Origin: Armatimonadota bacterium
Lineage (GTDB): Bacteria > Armatimonadota > Fimbriimonadia > Fimbriimonadales > GBS-DC
Direction of reading: 5' to 3'
NCBI GenBank assembly: GCA_030550775.1
Contig: JAUQOS010000003.1
Coordinates: forward strand, 1-37,664
DNA: 37,664 nt
Shown here: piece after piece, positions 1 to 8,431 of the stretch
Layout of the letters: every line of letters starts with the position of its first letter
Numbering within the stretch: position 1 is the first letter of the stretch
The notes under the pieces: generated by a model
What the model saw: only the letters and a program-made list of their open reading frames with translations
Database searches by the model: none
What the model was told of the DNA's origin: nothing
Program-made: the position numbers and the translations under genes

Positions 1-2
1 AT

Positions 3-122
3 AATGTGAATATGGAGGTGGAGTTGGTGGCGCCTGTGGCGATTGAGGCGGGGTTGCGGTTTGCGATTCGTGAGGGCGGTCGCACCGTCGGAGCAGGCGT
101 CGTCACCGAAACCTTAGACTAA
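3..122 (+). CDS. tuf: Elongation factor Tu, C-terminal end (partial at window edge)
   Basis: Frame 3 is open from the window edge to a TAA at 120-122. It encodes about 39 residues that match the last strand region of EF-Tu domain III ([20 protein letters not shown], then [13 protein letters not shown]). EF-Tu is the GTPase that brings aminoacyl-tRNA to the ribosome. Only the C-terminus is visible, so the gene begins upstream of the window. The following genes rpmG and tRNA-Trp are the classical tuf neighbours in bacteria, which supports the call. The ORF track misses it because the start lies outside. Confidence 0.93.
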   Translation, partial: NVNMEVELVAPVAIEAGLRFAIREGGRTVGAGVVTETLD

Positions 123-129
123 TAACGTG

Positions 130-153
130 CCGGGGGTGGAACGCCACCCCCGG
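130..153 (+). other. Hairpin between tuf and rpmG, next to the rpmG ribosome binding site
   Basis: CCGGGGGTGG at 130-139 and CCACCCCCGG at 144-153 are perfect 10-base inverted copies with the 4-base loop AACG. No T run follows, so it is not a typical intrinsic terminator. The rpmG Shine-Dalgarno AAGGAGG (154-160) begins at the base after the stem. Possible roles are mRNA processing, partial termination after tuf, or control of rpmG translation. Confidence 0.6.
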
Positions 154-168
154 AAGGAGGGTATAATT

Positions 169-333
169 ATGGCGCAGGCTAGTAAGCGCGTAATCATCGT
201 GCTGGCGTGCACAGAGTGTAAAGACCGCAACTATACAACGACGAAGCATCGCGAAAAGCAGCGCGACCGGCTGGAGTTGCGGAAATATTGTCCGCGTTGC
301 CGCAAGCACGTGTTGCATCGCGAAGCAAAATAA
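169..333 (+). CDS. rpmG: 50S ribosomal protein L33
   Basis: A 54-residue protein of the large ribosomal subunit. It has the expected size and the two zinc-binding pairs CTEC and CPRC of the cysteine-containing L33 form, plus the family core [18 protein letters not shown]. The ORF track begins at a GTG at 127. The ATG at 169 is preferred because AAGGAGG lies 8 bases before it and because the extra 14 residues would come from the hairpin and do not resemble L33. It is placed between tuf and tRNA-Trp, the usual arrangement in which rpmG is followed by trnW, secE and nusG. Here secE and nusG do not follow. Confidence 0.95.
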   Translation: MAQASKRVIIVLACTECKDRNYTTTKHREKQRDRLELRKYCPRCRKHVLHREAK

Positions 334-338
334 GCCGC

Positions 339-414
339 AGGGGCGTAGCTCAGCTGGCAGAGCGTCGGTCTCCAAAACCGAAGGTCGTCGGTTCGAATCC
401 GGCCGCCCCTGCCA
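339..414 (+). tRNA. trnW: tRNA-Trp (anticodon CCA)
   Basis: A 76-base cloverleaf. The acceptor arms AGGGGCG (339-345) and CGCCCCT (404-410) pair fully, then discriminator G and an encoded CCA (412-414). The D arm contains AGCTCAGCTGG, the T arm GGTTCGAATCC, and the anticodon CCA is at 372-374, flanked by T and A. It lies 5 bases after the rpmG stop and is probably transcribed with tuf-rpmG. Confidence 0.96.
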
Positions 415-446
415 CTTTATCTATCTGACTCGAGCCACTACCCGCC

Positions 447-2273
447 ATGACCACCGACCTCCAAGCTAAACTCAAAACACTTCCCAAGCAGCCGGGCTGC
501 TACATCTTCAAAGACGCGCAGGGCGCAGTACTCTATGTTGGCAAAGCCGTCAACCTGCGCCAACGGGTACGCTCGTATTTTCAAAAATCTGCCCAACATA
601 CCCCCAAAGTCGCCCGCATGGTGCGTAAAATTGCTGACCTCGAGTGGATTGTCACCGACAGCGAACTGGAAGCCCTTATCTTGGAAGCCAACCTCATCAA
701 AAAACATCGCCCGCCCTACAATGTGCTTATGCGGGACGACAAATCGTACCCGTATCTCTGCCTGACCCTGCGTGAGAAGTTTCCCCGTCTACTCGTTACG
801 CGCCGCGTGCGCCAAGAAGGCAACCGTTACTTCGGTCCGTTCGCAAACTCAAGCGCTGTGTGGAGCACCCACCAACTGCTGCACCGCACCTTTCCCCTCA
901 TTCCATGCGGCAAGGTGTGGGATGGCACCCCCAAGCAACGACCGTGCCTGTACTATCACATGGGGCGCTGCCTTGCGCCTTGCGCGGGATTGGCAGACCC
1001 TGAAGAGTACCGCAACATCGTCCACCAAGTGCAACTGTTTTTGGAAGGCAAGGGCGATAGCCTGATTGAGCAGCTTACCGCGCAGATGGAACAAGCCGCC
1101 GAAAATCTGGAGTTTGAGCGCGCCGCCAAACTGCGCGACCAAATCCGTGCCCTCCAAGAAGTGCTTCAGCGCCAGAAGGTTGTGCAGCCCGAAGGCGTGA
1201 ACGAGGATGTGATCGCCCTTGTCAAAGACGAGCGCGGTGCGTGCGTGCAGATGTTTTTCATCCGCAATGGCAAGCTGCTGGGGCAGCGCAGCTTCTTCCT
1301 CACCGAAGGCGCAGAGGAGAACCCTAACGCCATCATGAGCGAGTTCCTCAAGCAGTATTATCAAGACGCGCCTGAAGTGCCCGAAAAGATTTTGCTGCCT
1401 TACGAAATCACGGAGGCGCAGATTATCGCTCAATGGTTGCGTCAAAAGCGCGGCAGCGCGGTAGAAATCCGCGTGCCCCATCGGGGCGAGGATGCCCAAC
1501 TACTGGAGATGGCAGCCCACAACGCGGAGCTTGCCCTGCAGAGCCTGCGCCAAGAACTGGAGCACAAACAGGAATGGCTCGAAGCCTCACTGCTGGAACT
1601 GCAAGAAGCTCTCAACTTGCCGCATCCGCCCCACCGTATTGAAGCATACGACATCTCTAACATTCAAGGCATTGCGCCTGTGGGCAGTATGGTTGTGTTC
1701 GAAGGCGGGCAACCCAAGAAATCGGACTATCGGCGGTTCCGCATCAAGTGGCATCCCGAAAGCCCCGACGACTTTGCAATGATGAAAGAAGTCATCACCC
1801 GTCGCCTGCGCGAGGCACTGGAAGGCGACGCCAAATGGCGCACCCTGCCCGACCTAATACTGATTGACGGAGGCAAGGGGCAACTCAACGCCGCGCTGGA
1901 AGCGATGCACACACTTGGCTTCGAGATTCCTGCCATTGGACTTGCCAAGCGGCACGAACTCATCATTTTGCCCGACACCGACGAACCGTTGGAGCTGCCC
2001 CGCCACAGCAAGGCATTGCATCTGCTGCAGCGCATCCGCGATGAAGCGCATCGCTTCGCCGTCAGCTACCACCGCAAACTGCGCGAACAGCGCGCCGTCA
2101 AATCACCACTGGATGAAATCCCAGGCATCGGACCCCGCCGCAAAAAAATGCTACTGCGCCTGTTCGGTTCAATTGACCGCATCCGCGAAGCTAGCGTTGA
2201 GGAACTGGCATCTGTGCCCACTATGACGCACAAACTGGCACAACAAGTGCTCGACTACCTACGCGAAGCGTGA
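447..2273 (+). CDS. uvrC: UvrABC system protein C (excinuclease subunit)
   Basis: UvrC makes both incisions around DNA lesions during nucleotide excision repair, working with UvrA and UvrB in the cytoplasm. The 608 residues show the full family order. First is an N-terminal GIY-YIG nuclease (GCYIFKD, then LYVGKAVNLRQRVRSYF). Next is a cysteine-containing linker (PCLYYHMGRCLAPCAG), then a UVR motif around residues 205-235 (LEFERAAKLRDQI). An RNase H-like nuclease follows (RIEAYDISNIQG, LILIDGGKGQLNAA). Two helix-hairpin-helix motifs close the protein (IPGIGPRRKKMLLRLFG, then VEELASVP). Length is normal. There is no clear Shine-Dalgarno before the ATG at 447, and the gene sits about 30 bases after tRNA-Trp, so read-through from the tuf transcript or a nearby promoter are both possible. 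Confidence 0.97.
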   Translation: MTTDLQAKLKTLPKQPGCYIFKDAQGAVLYVGKAVNLRQRVRSYFQKSAQHTPKVARMVRKIADLEWIVTDSELEALILEANLIKKHRPPYNVLMRDDKSYPYLCLTLREKFPRLLVTRRVRQEGNRYFGPFANSSAVWSTHQLLHRTFPLIPCGKVWDGTPKQRPCLYYHMGRCLAPCAGLADPEEYRNIVHQVQLFLEGKGDSLIEQLTAQMEQAAENLEFERAAKLRDQIRALQEVLQRQKVVQPEGVNEDVIALVKDERGACVQMFFIRNGKLLGQRSFFLTEGAEENPNAIMSEFLKQYYQDAPEVPEKILLPYEITEAQIIAQWLRQKRGSAVEIRVPHRGEDAQLLEMAAHNAELALQSLRQELEHKQEWLEASLLELQEALNLPHPPHRIEAYDISNIQGIAPVGSMVVFEGGQPKKSDYRRFRIKWHPESPDDFAMMKEVITRRLREALEGDAKWRTLPDLILIDGGKGQLNAALEAMHTLGFEIPAIGLAKRHELIILPDTDEPLELPRHSKALHLLQRIRDEAHRFAVSYHRKLREQRAVKSPLDEIPGIGPRRKKMLLRLFGSIDRIREASVEELASVPTMTHKLAQQVLDYLREA

Positions 2274-2397
2274 AGCCGCGCGGATGACCCCCCTCAGCCA
2301 GACCTGAGAAGGGTACACGGTTCTACCCCAAAACGCGGGCGCCGCGGGCGCATTTTCCCCACTTGCAGCCCCTCAAGCAGCAGGCGGAGACGGATTA

Positions 2398-2488
2398 CCC
2401 CCTCCTGCAGGTTCCCCCTTCGCCGTAGGGGGAACCAAGTGGGTTTTTTGATTCCCCTCGCGGCGCGGGGGGAACCTTACGGAGGGGG
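2398..2488 (+). terminator. uvrC terminator inside a larger nested inverted repeat
   Basis: GGTTCCCCC (2410-2418) and GGGGGAACC (2428-2436) form a perfect 9-base stem, and six Ts follow at 2444-2449, a good intrinsic terminator on the plus strand. The left arm can also pair over about 20 bases with 2467-2488 (GGGGGGAACCTTACGGAGGG...), with only a 3-base mismatch in the middle, so two exclusive structures are possible. A weaker GCGCC-GCG-GGCGC stem followed by ATTTT lies at 2339-2356. The rest of the 343-base spacer 2274-2616 holds no gene that I can support. Confidence 0.65.
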
Positions 2489-2602
2489 CAAGGGGGTTGA
2501 GGGAGCCAAGTTGGTTGTTGGTACAGCCGATTTGAACCTATGCGTTGTACCCTTATCAGCTCAGCCAGCCGCCCCGAGGCGTAGGGCTGCGCTGATTTCA
2601 GG

Positions 2603-2608
2603 TACACT
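2603..2608 (+). promoter_or_regulatory. -10 element of purL, 8 bases before the ATG
   Basis: TACACT lies 8 bases upstream of the purL ATG and there is no Shine-Dalgarno between them, so transcription would start at or very near the start codon. No convincing -35 hexamer is seen at the expected distance. Confidence 0.5.
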
Positions 2609-2616
2609 TTTCACCG

Positions 2617-4872
2617 ATGGTAGCAATTCACCGTGCGCCCGAAGTCTGGCGCGAGATGGGTCTCACCGACGCCGAATACCACCGCATCGTGGAGCTACTG
2701 GGGCGCGAACCTAACGAAGTAGAGCTGGGCATGTTCGCCGTGATGTGGTCGGAGCACTGTGGCTATAAACATTCGCGCCCCGTGCTGCGCCTGTTCAAAC
2801 GCTACCGTGAAGCCCTGGAGGGCGCAGGCTTTGAAAATGCTGGCGTCGTGCCACTGGATGACCAGCTTGGTATCGCCTTCAAGGTTGAAAGTCATAACCA
2901 CCCCTCGGCAGTAGAGCCCTATCACGGCGCAGCGACGGGCGTCGGGGGCATCATCCGCGACATCTTTACGATGGGCGCGCGCCCAATCGCGATTTTGGAT
3001 TCGTTGCGCTTTGGACCGCTTACTGAGCCACGCAACCGCTATCTGTTCGAGCACGTGGTCAAGGGCATTGGCGACTATGGCAACTGCATTGGCGTGCCCA
3101 CTGTCGCGGGCGAGGTCTACTTCCACCCGTGTTATTCGGGCAACCCGCTGGTGAACGCGATGGCAGTGGGCGTGGTGCCTCTCAATCGCGTCATTCCTGC
3201 ACGCGCCGATGTGCCCGGCAGCGCAATTATGTATGTGGGCGCGAGCACTGGACGCGACGGCATTCACGGCGCCACCTTCGCCTCCGAAACTTTAGGCGAA
3301 GACCAAGAACAAAAGCGCCCCAATGTGCAAATCGGCGACCCGTTTATGGAAAAGCTGCTGATAGAAGCCACCTTAGAAGCCGTTGAAACGGGCGCAATAT
3401 TGGGCATGCAGGATATGGGCGCAGCGGGGCTAACCTCCTCCACCTGCGAGCCGACCGCTAAATCGGGCACCGGCGCGGAACTGGAGCTGAGCCGTGTGCC
3501 CCTCCGCGAACTGGGCATGACACCCTATGAGATTATGCTCTCGGAGTCACAAGAGCGAATGCTGCTTTATGTGCAGGCAGGGCGCGAGGAGGAGGTCGCC
3601 CAAGTGTATCGCAAGTGGGGGCTGAACGCCGTGGTCATCGGGCGCGTGATCGAGGAACCCATACTGCGCGTGCGCTATCACGGCGAGGTGGTTGCAGAAA
3701 TCCCGCCAGATTACCTCACCAAACAGTGCCCCACCTACTACATCCAAGCCGAAGAGCCACCCCACCTCCGTTCAATGCAGCAGTTGGCTTTGGAGGCTAT
3801 TCCTGTACCCACCGATATGAACGCGGTGCTGTTGCAGCTGCTCGGCTCACCAACGATTGCCAGCAAGCGTTGGGTATACGAGCAGTATGACTGGCTGGTG
3901 GGCACGCAAACAATCCTGCCGCCAGGTGAGGGTGACGCAGCGGCGTTGCGCATTCGCGGCTCGGAGCGGGGCATCGCGCTCAGTATAGATTGCAACGCCC
4001 GCTATTGCTATCTACACCCATATCGTGGCGGGCAGATTGCTGTCGCGGAGGCGGCGCGCAATGTCGCCTGCGTGGGCGCAACCCCACGCGCCCTCACCGA
4101 TTGCCTCAACTTCGGCAACCCCGAACGCCCCGAAATCTACTACCAGTTTGAGCAAGCCGTGCGCGGCATGGCGGACGCCAGCGAGTTCTTCGGTACGCCC
4201 GTCGTGTCGGGCAATGTAAGCTTTTACAACGAGAGCGAGCAAGGTGCGGTGTACCCCACGCCTACCGTCGGCATGCTGGGCATTTTGGAACGCCCCGAGA
4301 ACGCTGTCGGCATGGGCTTTCGGCAAGCAGGCGATGTGGTGCTCCTAATTCAGGCTGCGGGCGTCAGCGAGCAACAAGGGCTGGGGGCAAGCGAGTACCT
4401 GTATGTGGTACACGGCTTAGAACGTGGAGTGCCCGAACCGCTGAACTTAGAAGCCGAGCGCAATCTCCATCGCCTGCTGGTAGAGCTCGCCAACCGACGC
4501 TTGGTACACTCCTTGCACGACCTGAGCGAAGGGGGCTTTGCGGTCGCGCTCGCGGAGTCAGCGATGGTGCATAGCATCGGCGCCCAGGTTGACCTGCCCG
4601 CTGAGGCGGTGGATTTCGTGGCACGCCCCGACGCCGCGTTGTTTGGCGAGCGACAAACGCGCGTCATTGCCTCCGCACCGCCCAAGCACACGCCTGCCAT
4701 TTGCGAACTGGCGCGCGCTTACGGGCTGCAATGCTACGCCATCGGCACCACAGGGGGCGACCGCTTGCAGATTGCCTTGCAGGGGCACGGCGTGATTGAC
4801 CTCGCGCTTGCCATGTGCAAGCAGGCATACGAGGGCGCACTGCTGCGGGAGGGGGGCGCAGATAAGGCGTGA
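2617..4872 (+). CDS. purL: Phosphoribosylformylglycinamidine synthase subunit PurL
   Basis: PurL is the ATP-dependent synthetase subunit of the fourth step of purine synthesis (FGAR to FGAM), using ammonia delivered by PurQ with PurS as a bridge. At 751 residues it is the small form of the family. Visible motifs are MWSEHCGYKHSRPVL near residue 43, the nucleotide-binding block SHNHPSAVEPYHGAATGVGG near 92, MGARPIAILD, and a C-terminal half of the AIR synthase fold with SLHDLSEGGFAVALAE. purS and purQ are not in this window. No Shine-Dalgarno is present before the ATG, and the -10-like TACACT 8 bases upstream suggests a leaderless message. The gene is followed by convergent minus-strand genes. 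Confidence 0.96.
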   Translation: MVAIHRAPEVWREMGLTDAEYHRIVELLGREPNEVELGMFAVMWSEHCGYKHSRPVLRLFKRYREALEGAGFENAGVVPLDDQLGIAFKVESHNHPSAVEPYHGAATGVGGIIRDIFTMGARPIAILDSLRFGPLTEPRNRYLFEHVVKGIGDYGNCIGVPTVAGEVYFHPCYSGNPLVNAMAVGVVPLNRVIPARADVPGSAIMYVGASTGRDGIHGATFASETLGEDQEQKRPNVQIGDPFMEKLLIEATLEAVETGAILGMQDMGAAGLTSSTCEPTAKSGTGAELELSRVPLRELGMTPYEIMLSESQERMLLYVQAGREEEVAQVYRKWGLNAVVIGRVIEEPILRVRYHGEVVAEIPPDYLTKQCPTYYIQAEEPPHLRSMQQLALEAIPVPTDMNAVLLQLLGSPTIASKRWVYEQYDWLVGTQTILPPGEGDAAALRIRGSERGIALSIDCNARYCYLHPYRGGQIAVAEAARNVACVGATPRALTDCLNFGNPERPEIYYQFEQAVRGMADASEFFGTPVVSGNVSFYNESEQGAVYPTPTVGMLGILERPENAVGMGFRQAGDVVLLIQAAGVSEQQGLGASEYLYVVHGLERGVPEPLNLEAERNLHRLLVELANRRLVHSLHDLSEGGFAVALAESAMVHSIGAQVDLPAEAVDFVARPDAALFGERQTRVIASAPPKHTPAICELARAYGLQCYAIGTTGGDRLQIALQGHGVIDLALAMCKQAYEGALLREGGADKA

Positions 4873-4910
4873 GACTGGCAGTAATGTGGAGAGCGAAGCC
4901 GACAGTGCCG

Positions 4911-5253
4911 TTACAGGCGCGTTATGCTTGCCTGTACTTCGCGCTCATAAAGCTTCACCAGCGCCTCGTAGTCAAAGAAACACCCAAAAGTCGCATATCG
5001 GTCGGAATGCCAATGCCTCAACGCGCTGCTGATATTCTCGCTTCCGCTGCTCGCTCGCCATGATACAAAAATGCGCCCGAAAGTCTTGTAGCTCAGTAAA
5101 CTTGACCAGCGGGTTGACGAAGTCAGTGGTGTGCTCTATCTCAAAGAAGGCGTACGGAAAAAGCAGTTCGGGTTTGCGTTCTTGAAGCCATAGCGCATCA
5201 AACTTGTTGATGCGCGCCTGCGTTTGCCTGCGCACGGCTTGGCTCCTTCGCAA
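4911..5253 (-). pseudogene. Frameshifted, N-truncated restriction-endonuclease-like fragment
   Basis: The minus-strand ORF 4972-5253 encodes a coherent segment ([18 protein letters not shown], then PYAFFEIEHTTDFVNPLVKF, then LQDFRAHFCIMASEQRKREY) that looks like the core of a PD-(D/E)XK-type nuclease with its acidic FEIEHTTD motif. The frame then breaks. In the next frame, from about 5010 down to a TAA at 4911-4913, the text resumes as RYATFGCFFDYEALVKLYE, a plausible natural C-terminus. One indel near 5005-5015 would join the two halves. The N-terminal part is missing, cut off at the overlap with the 3' end of the upstream membrane protein gene. I read it as a decayed or foreign remnant. The family assignment is from motif memory only. 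Confidence 0.55.
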
Positions 5254-6607
5254 AAAGGCAGGGTCGTTGTACCCAAACTTGCTGCATACCCCACCCTGCT
5301 AACGCCACATCAAACAGCGTCTTGCCCACCTGGGGCAGGTACATGTAGTGTTCAAAAAAGTGCAAGAATGCCATCGGTAGGAAGGTGAGCGCGTGCCATG
5401 CCAGCGCGCTGCCCAGCAAGCGACGCCAACACCACACCGCAACCACTACCCCAAGATACAGCAAAGTGCCAACAATGTGGTTCCAGCCTTGCTTGTCTAC
5501 CAGCAGCACTTCTAGGTGCGCGCCTACCGACTGCCAATATTGCCACTGCCCCAGCGGGGGCACCAACTCCACAAGGTAGGTGTTGAGGGGACCGGCGAGA
5601 CTGCTGCGCAGTTGCTGTCGTTGATAGCGAGTTGGCTCGGTTGGCAACAGGCTAAGGCGCAGGGTTACTATCAGCAGCGCGACCAGCGCGAACACGCCCA
5701 ACGCCTTCCAACCCCACGCGCCCCAGCGACGCCGCTGCCAGATTACCAACGCGCCGACGAGGGGTGCCAGCATAATCGGCTGCTCGTAGCTGCCCAATGC
5801 CAACAAATAAAGCAAGCCGCTAAGCCCCAGCCATCCCCACCGCCGCGCCTCCACCCCCCGCAGCAGACAATATATTGCCCACACGCTAAACAGCGTGCCC
5901 AGCAACGCCGTGCGCGAGGGCACCCAAGTGATGAGGCGACCATAGTGGGTCTCTAAAGCGCGGTCCAACCCCCAAAACAGCGCTCCTATCGCGAACAACC
6001 ACGCCCATAGGGTGGGCTTGTCAAACGCGCGTCCGATAGCCGCGTTATGGCGGGCTGCGTCGTCAAGAGGCGTTTGGGGCTTGCTGAAGTGCCGTTGCAC
6101 CAACCCCGCTACCAACACCGCCCCCACAAACCACCAAGCCGACCACTTGGCAACCCACGCAGTCAGCCCCGTCTGCTGCAGGCTAAACACCAGTGCTGTT
6201 GCCGCCGCCAGCCCTTCCACGCGGGGCACTTCTTGCAAGCGTATGTAGAGGAGCACCAAGTAACGCACGCCAACGGCGGTCAGCAACATCACCAGCCAGT
6301 TGGTCAGCCGGAAGCCCCACGCGGTCTCGCCATAGAGGGCGTAATCGAGGGCTATGGAGATGCTGGTGATGGGGCGGTAGAAGCCGTTTTCCAACAGCCA
6401 GTCGCCTGTGAACCAGCGCCATGCGCCGCGCAAACCGCCCGTTTGCTGGACGGCATCCAACATTGCGGCGGTGTCGCTGTCAAGGCGCAGGGGCGCATCA
6501 ATAAACACTTGGGGCAACGCAAGCAGATGGATGACTCCAATCGCTATCAGCGTGCCCCAAGTGAGCCAACTACTTCTTCTGCTTGAAGAAGTTTGCGTTC
6601 TTTTCAA
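5198..6607 (-). CDS. Polytopic membrane protein, GT-C glycosyltransferase-like
   Basis: A 469-residue protein with about ten hydrophobic segments. After the first membrane segment there is a loop with [13 protein letters not shown] and then [18 protein letters not shown] followed by [20 protein letters not shown]. That pattern, and the later [17 protein letters not shown], resembles the YRP..LS..LDY and YLPS.GF signatures of TMTC/PMT-like GT-C transferases that use lipid-linked sugars. Substrate unknown. The start in the track is a TTG that overlaps the end of fdxA by 38 bases; no better in-frame start is obvious. The last 20 residues ([17 protein letters not shown]) overlap the nuclease fragment in another frame and may not be the original C-terminus. 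Confidence 0.7.
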   Translation of the reverse strand: MKRTQTSSSRRSSWLTWGTLIAIGVIHLLALPQVFIDAPLRLDSDTAAMLDAVQQTGGLRGAWRWFTGDWLLENGFYRPITSISIALDYALYGETAWGFRLTNWLVMLLTAVGVRYLVLLYIRLQEVPRVEGLAAATALVFSLQQTGLTAWVAKWSAWWFVGAVLVAGLVQRHFSKPQTPLDDAARHNAAIGRAFDKPTLWAWLFAIGALFWGLDRALETHYGRLITWVPSRTALLGTLFSVWAIYCLLRGVEARRWGWLGLSGLLYLLALGSYEQPIMLAPLVGALVIWQRRRWGAWGWKALGVFALVALLIVTLRLSLLPTEPTRYQRQQLRSSLAGPLNTYLVELVPPLGQWQYWQSVGAHLEVLLVDKQGWNHIVGTLLYLGVVVAVWCWRRLLGSALAWHALTFLPMAFLHFFEHYMYLPQVGKTLFDVALAGWGMQQVWVQRPCLFAKEPSRAQANAGAHQQV

Positions 6608-6812
6608 TATAGTGACGCCACTCGGGGGGCACTTCGGTATCGGGGTAGATGGCGTTCACGGGGCACTCTGGCTCACACAGCCCGCAATCAATACACTCGT
6701 CGGGGTTGATATAGAGCTGATCCTCGCCCTCGTAGATGCAGTCGACGGGGCACACTGCAACGCACGACTTATCTTTAACGCCAATACATGGCTCGGTTAT
6801 AACGTAGGGCAT
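6570..6812 (-). CDS. fdxA: Seven-iron ferredoxin ([3Fe-4S][4Fe-4S])
   Basis: An 80-residue cytoplasmic electron carrier. The N-terminal cluster motif is C9-x7-C17-x3-C21-P-x2-C25 ([17 protein letters not shown]) and the second is C40-x2-C43-x2-C46-x3-C50-P ([12 protein letters not shown]). This is the FdxA pattern in which C9, C17 and C50 hold the 3Fe cluster and C21, C40, C43 and C46 the 4Fe cluster. The track ORF begins 101 residues upstream, but the true start is the ATG at 6810-6812, with GGAGG 10 bases before it. The upstream extension is the shadow of the neighbouring SLH-like gene. The downstream membrane gene overlaps its stop, so the two may be translated from one message. Confidence 0.95.
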   Translation of the reverse strand: MPYVITEPCIGVKDKSCVAVCPVDCIYEGEDQLYINPDECIDCGLCEPECPVNAIYPDTEVPPEWRHYIEKNANFFKQKK

Positions 6813-6840
6813 AGCGGATACCTCCGGTGTATAGGATACC

Positions 6841-7485
6841 TCAATCGCGCAGGTGCGGTTCGTCGCGGTAGCGTTCCAGGATGCGTTGGGCGATGTCGCG
6901 CAGCATGTCGGGCAACTCCTTGCCGCGGATGGGCTTGGTTGGCTCGCGGTAGAGAGGCGAACCTGCGTTGACCCACCCGCCCTGCGCCAGATAGCGCAGC
7001 GAGGCATAGGCGGGGTGCCGCTGGCTGAGTTGGATTTTCGGTTGAGTGCGGAAGCGCAGCACGCCCTGCGGGGCCCCCAACTGCTCACGCATGCGGGCAT
7101 CCAATCGCTGCGCATATTGCGCCAACATTTGCCCTACCTGATAGCGTGGCATTGGTTTATCGGCACTGAACTTGGGCGGAATCGCCCCCCGCGCCTTCAG
7201 CTCGCGTAAGGCAGGCTGTACCCACGCTGGATGACGCGCCTCCAGTTGGATAGCGCCTGCGCTGGCGGTGCTAATCGGTGCTTGAAATGCCTCGCTTAGC
7301 CCGCGCTCCAAGTTCACGATGAAATCAGCAGTCAACAGGGCAACCTCATAGCCCGTAAGCGGTTCGTCGTAAGCAGAGGTTGGTTTCGGGGGTGCGGTGT
7401 GAAAGTGCGGCGCGCGCTGCGGCGCTTGCGCCCACAAAGTCGCTATCAGCAGGCACGCCCCTGCCAAACGCAATAGGTTCTGCAT
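6841..7485 (-). CDS. Exported protein with degenerate S-layer-homology-like repeats
   Basis: The start chosen is the ATG at 7483-7485, giving [21 protein letters not shown], a clear signal peptide; the track start 45 bases earlier would bury it. The mature region contains three loosely repeated segments of SLH character: one around [14 protein letters not shown], one around [20 protein letters not shown] with [18 protein letters not shown], and one around [17 protein letters not shown] with [15 protein letters not shown]. In SLH proteins such repeats bind cell-wall polysaccharide. Here they are divergent, so wall attachment is an inference. The protein is about 214 residues. It lies just upstream of fdxA, separated by 28 bases that hold the fdxA ribosome binding site and a possible -10 (TATCCT). 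Confidence 0.65.
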   Translation of the reverse strand: MQNLLRLAGACLLIATLWAQAPQRAPHFHTAPPKPTSAYDEPLTGYEVALLTADFIVNLERGLSEAFQAPISTASAGAIQLEARHPAWVQPALRELKARGAIPPKFSADKPMPRYQVGQMLAQYAQRLDARMREQLGAPQGVLRFRTQPKIQLSQRHPAYASLRYLAQGGWVNAGSPLYREPTKPIRGKELPDMLRDIAQRILERYRDEPHLRD

Positions 7486-7613
7486 AGCGGTAATTATGGC
7501 AGATTGCCTCCAAAAACGCGGGCACCACAACCTCTATAAAACCTCGCACAAATGCCGATAATTGCTCCAGCGTTAGCGGGCACATAAGCCTTTGATGCGT
7601 TCGGAGGGCAAGC

Positions 7614-8429
7614 ATGTATGAAGCCTACTGGGGTTTGACTGAGCCGCCGTTTACGCTCACGCCCGACCCGCGCTTCCTGTACATGAGCAAGGAACACGAG
7701 GATGCGCTGGTGATGCTGCACTATGCCATCACGCGCAATCGCGGCGCGGGCGCACTGCTGGGCGATATCGGGCTGGGCAAAACAACCGTCAGCCGCAAGC
7801 TGATTGAGTTATTAGACCCCGTTCAATATCGCATCGCACTGATTGTGAATCCGATTCTCACGCCCGTGCAACTGCTCCAGGAGATTCTGTATCAACTGGA
7901 CGTGCCCGCACAAACCCGCAACCGCCAACAGTTAGTGCAACAACTTCACGAGCACCTTATTCGCATGTACGAGCACGGGCGACGCGCGGTCGTGATTATT
8001 GATGAGGCGCACCTGATTCGCGCCAGCAGCACTTTTGAGGAGCTACGCCTGCTTCTCAACTGTCAGATGAATGACCAGTTCCTCATTAGTCTCATTTTGT
8101 TGGGGCAGTTAGAGCTGCAGAAGAAGTTGGAGCGCGTGCCCGCCCTCAAGCAACGCTTGGCTGTGCGCCATGTGCTCAAGCCGTTAGACCAGCAAGAGAC
8201 GGCGAACCTGATAGAGTTTCGGATGCGCGTGGCGGGCTATGCAGGCGAGCGGATACCGTTCACTCCAGACGCTTTGTATGAGCTGTACCAGTTCACGGGT
8301 GGCTATCCGCGCTTGATTTGCCAACTTGCGGACAACGCGCTAATGATTGGTATGGCGCAAAAGGTGCAGGTGATTGATGGCTACCTGATGCACGGCGTGA
8401 TTCAGGACTATCAAGGCAAGGAGTGGTGA
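7614..8429 (+). CDS. ExeA/GspA-family AAA ATPase at the head of the pilus operon
   Basis: A 271-residue ATPase of the AAA_22/ExeA group. It opens with the typical YWGLTEPPFTLTPDPRFLY, has Walker A GDIGLGKTT at residues 50-58 and Walker B AVVIIDEAH at 125-133, followed by a sensor region (LKQRLAVRHVLKPL). In Aeromonas the ExeAB complex uses ATP and peptidoglycan binding to help place the secretin in the envelope. This copy lacks a C-terminal peptidoglycan-binding domain and a membrane segment. Because it begins an operon that ends with a secretin, a role in secretin assembly or pilus regulation is a reasonable inference. GGAGGG lies 7 bases before the ATG. The 83-base spacer upstream contains CTATAAAA as a possible promoter element. 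Confidence 0.85.
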   Translation: MYEAYWGLTEPPFTLTPDPRFLYMSKEHEDALVMLHYAITRNRGAGALLGDIGLGKTTVSRKLIELLDPVQYRIALIVNPILTPVQLLQEILYQLDVPAQTRNRQQLVQQLHEHLIRMYEHGRRAVVIIDEAHLIRASSTFEELRLLLNCQMNDQFLISLILLGQLELQKKLERVPALKQRLAVRHVLKPLDQQETANLIEFRMRVAGYAGERIPFTPDALYELYQFTGGYPRLICQLADNALMIGMAQKVQVIDGYLMHGVIQDYQGKEW

Positions 8430-8431
8430 GT

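Noticed and set aside
849-1499. 216-residue minus-strand ORF
   Set aside because: It is entirely inside uvrC, in a high-GC shadow frame; uvrC shows all family motifs across the region.
2695-3267. 190-residue minus-strand ORF
   Set aside because: Shadow of purL, with no recognisable motif and no ribosome binding site.
6813-7115. 101-codon N-terminal extension of the ferredoxin ORF
   Set aside because: Shadow of the SLH-like gene; the ferredoxin has a proper ATG and GGAGG.
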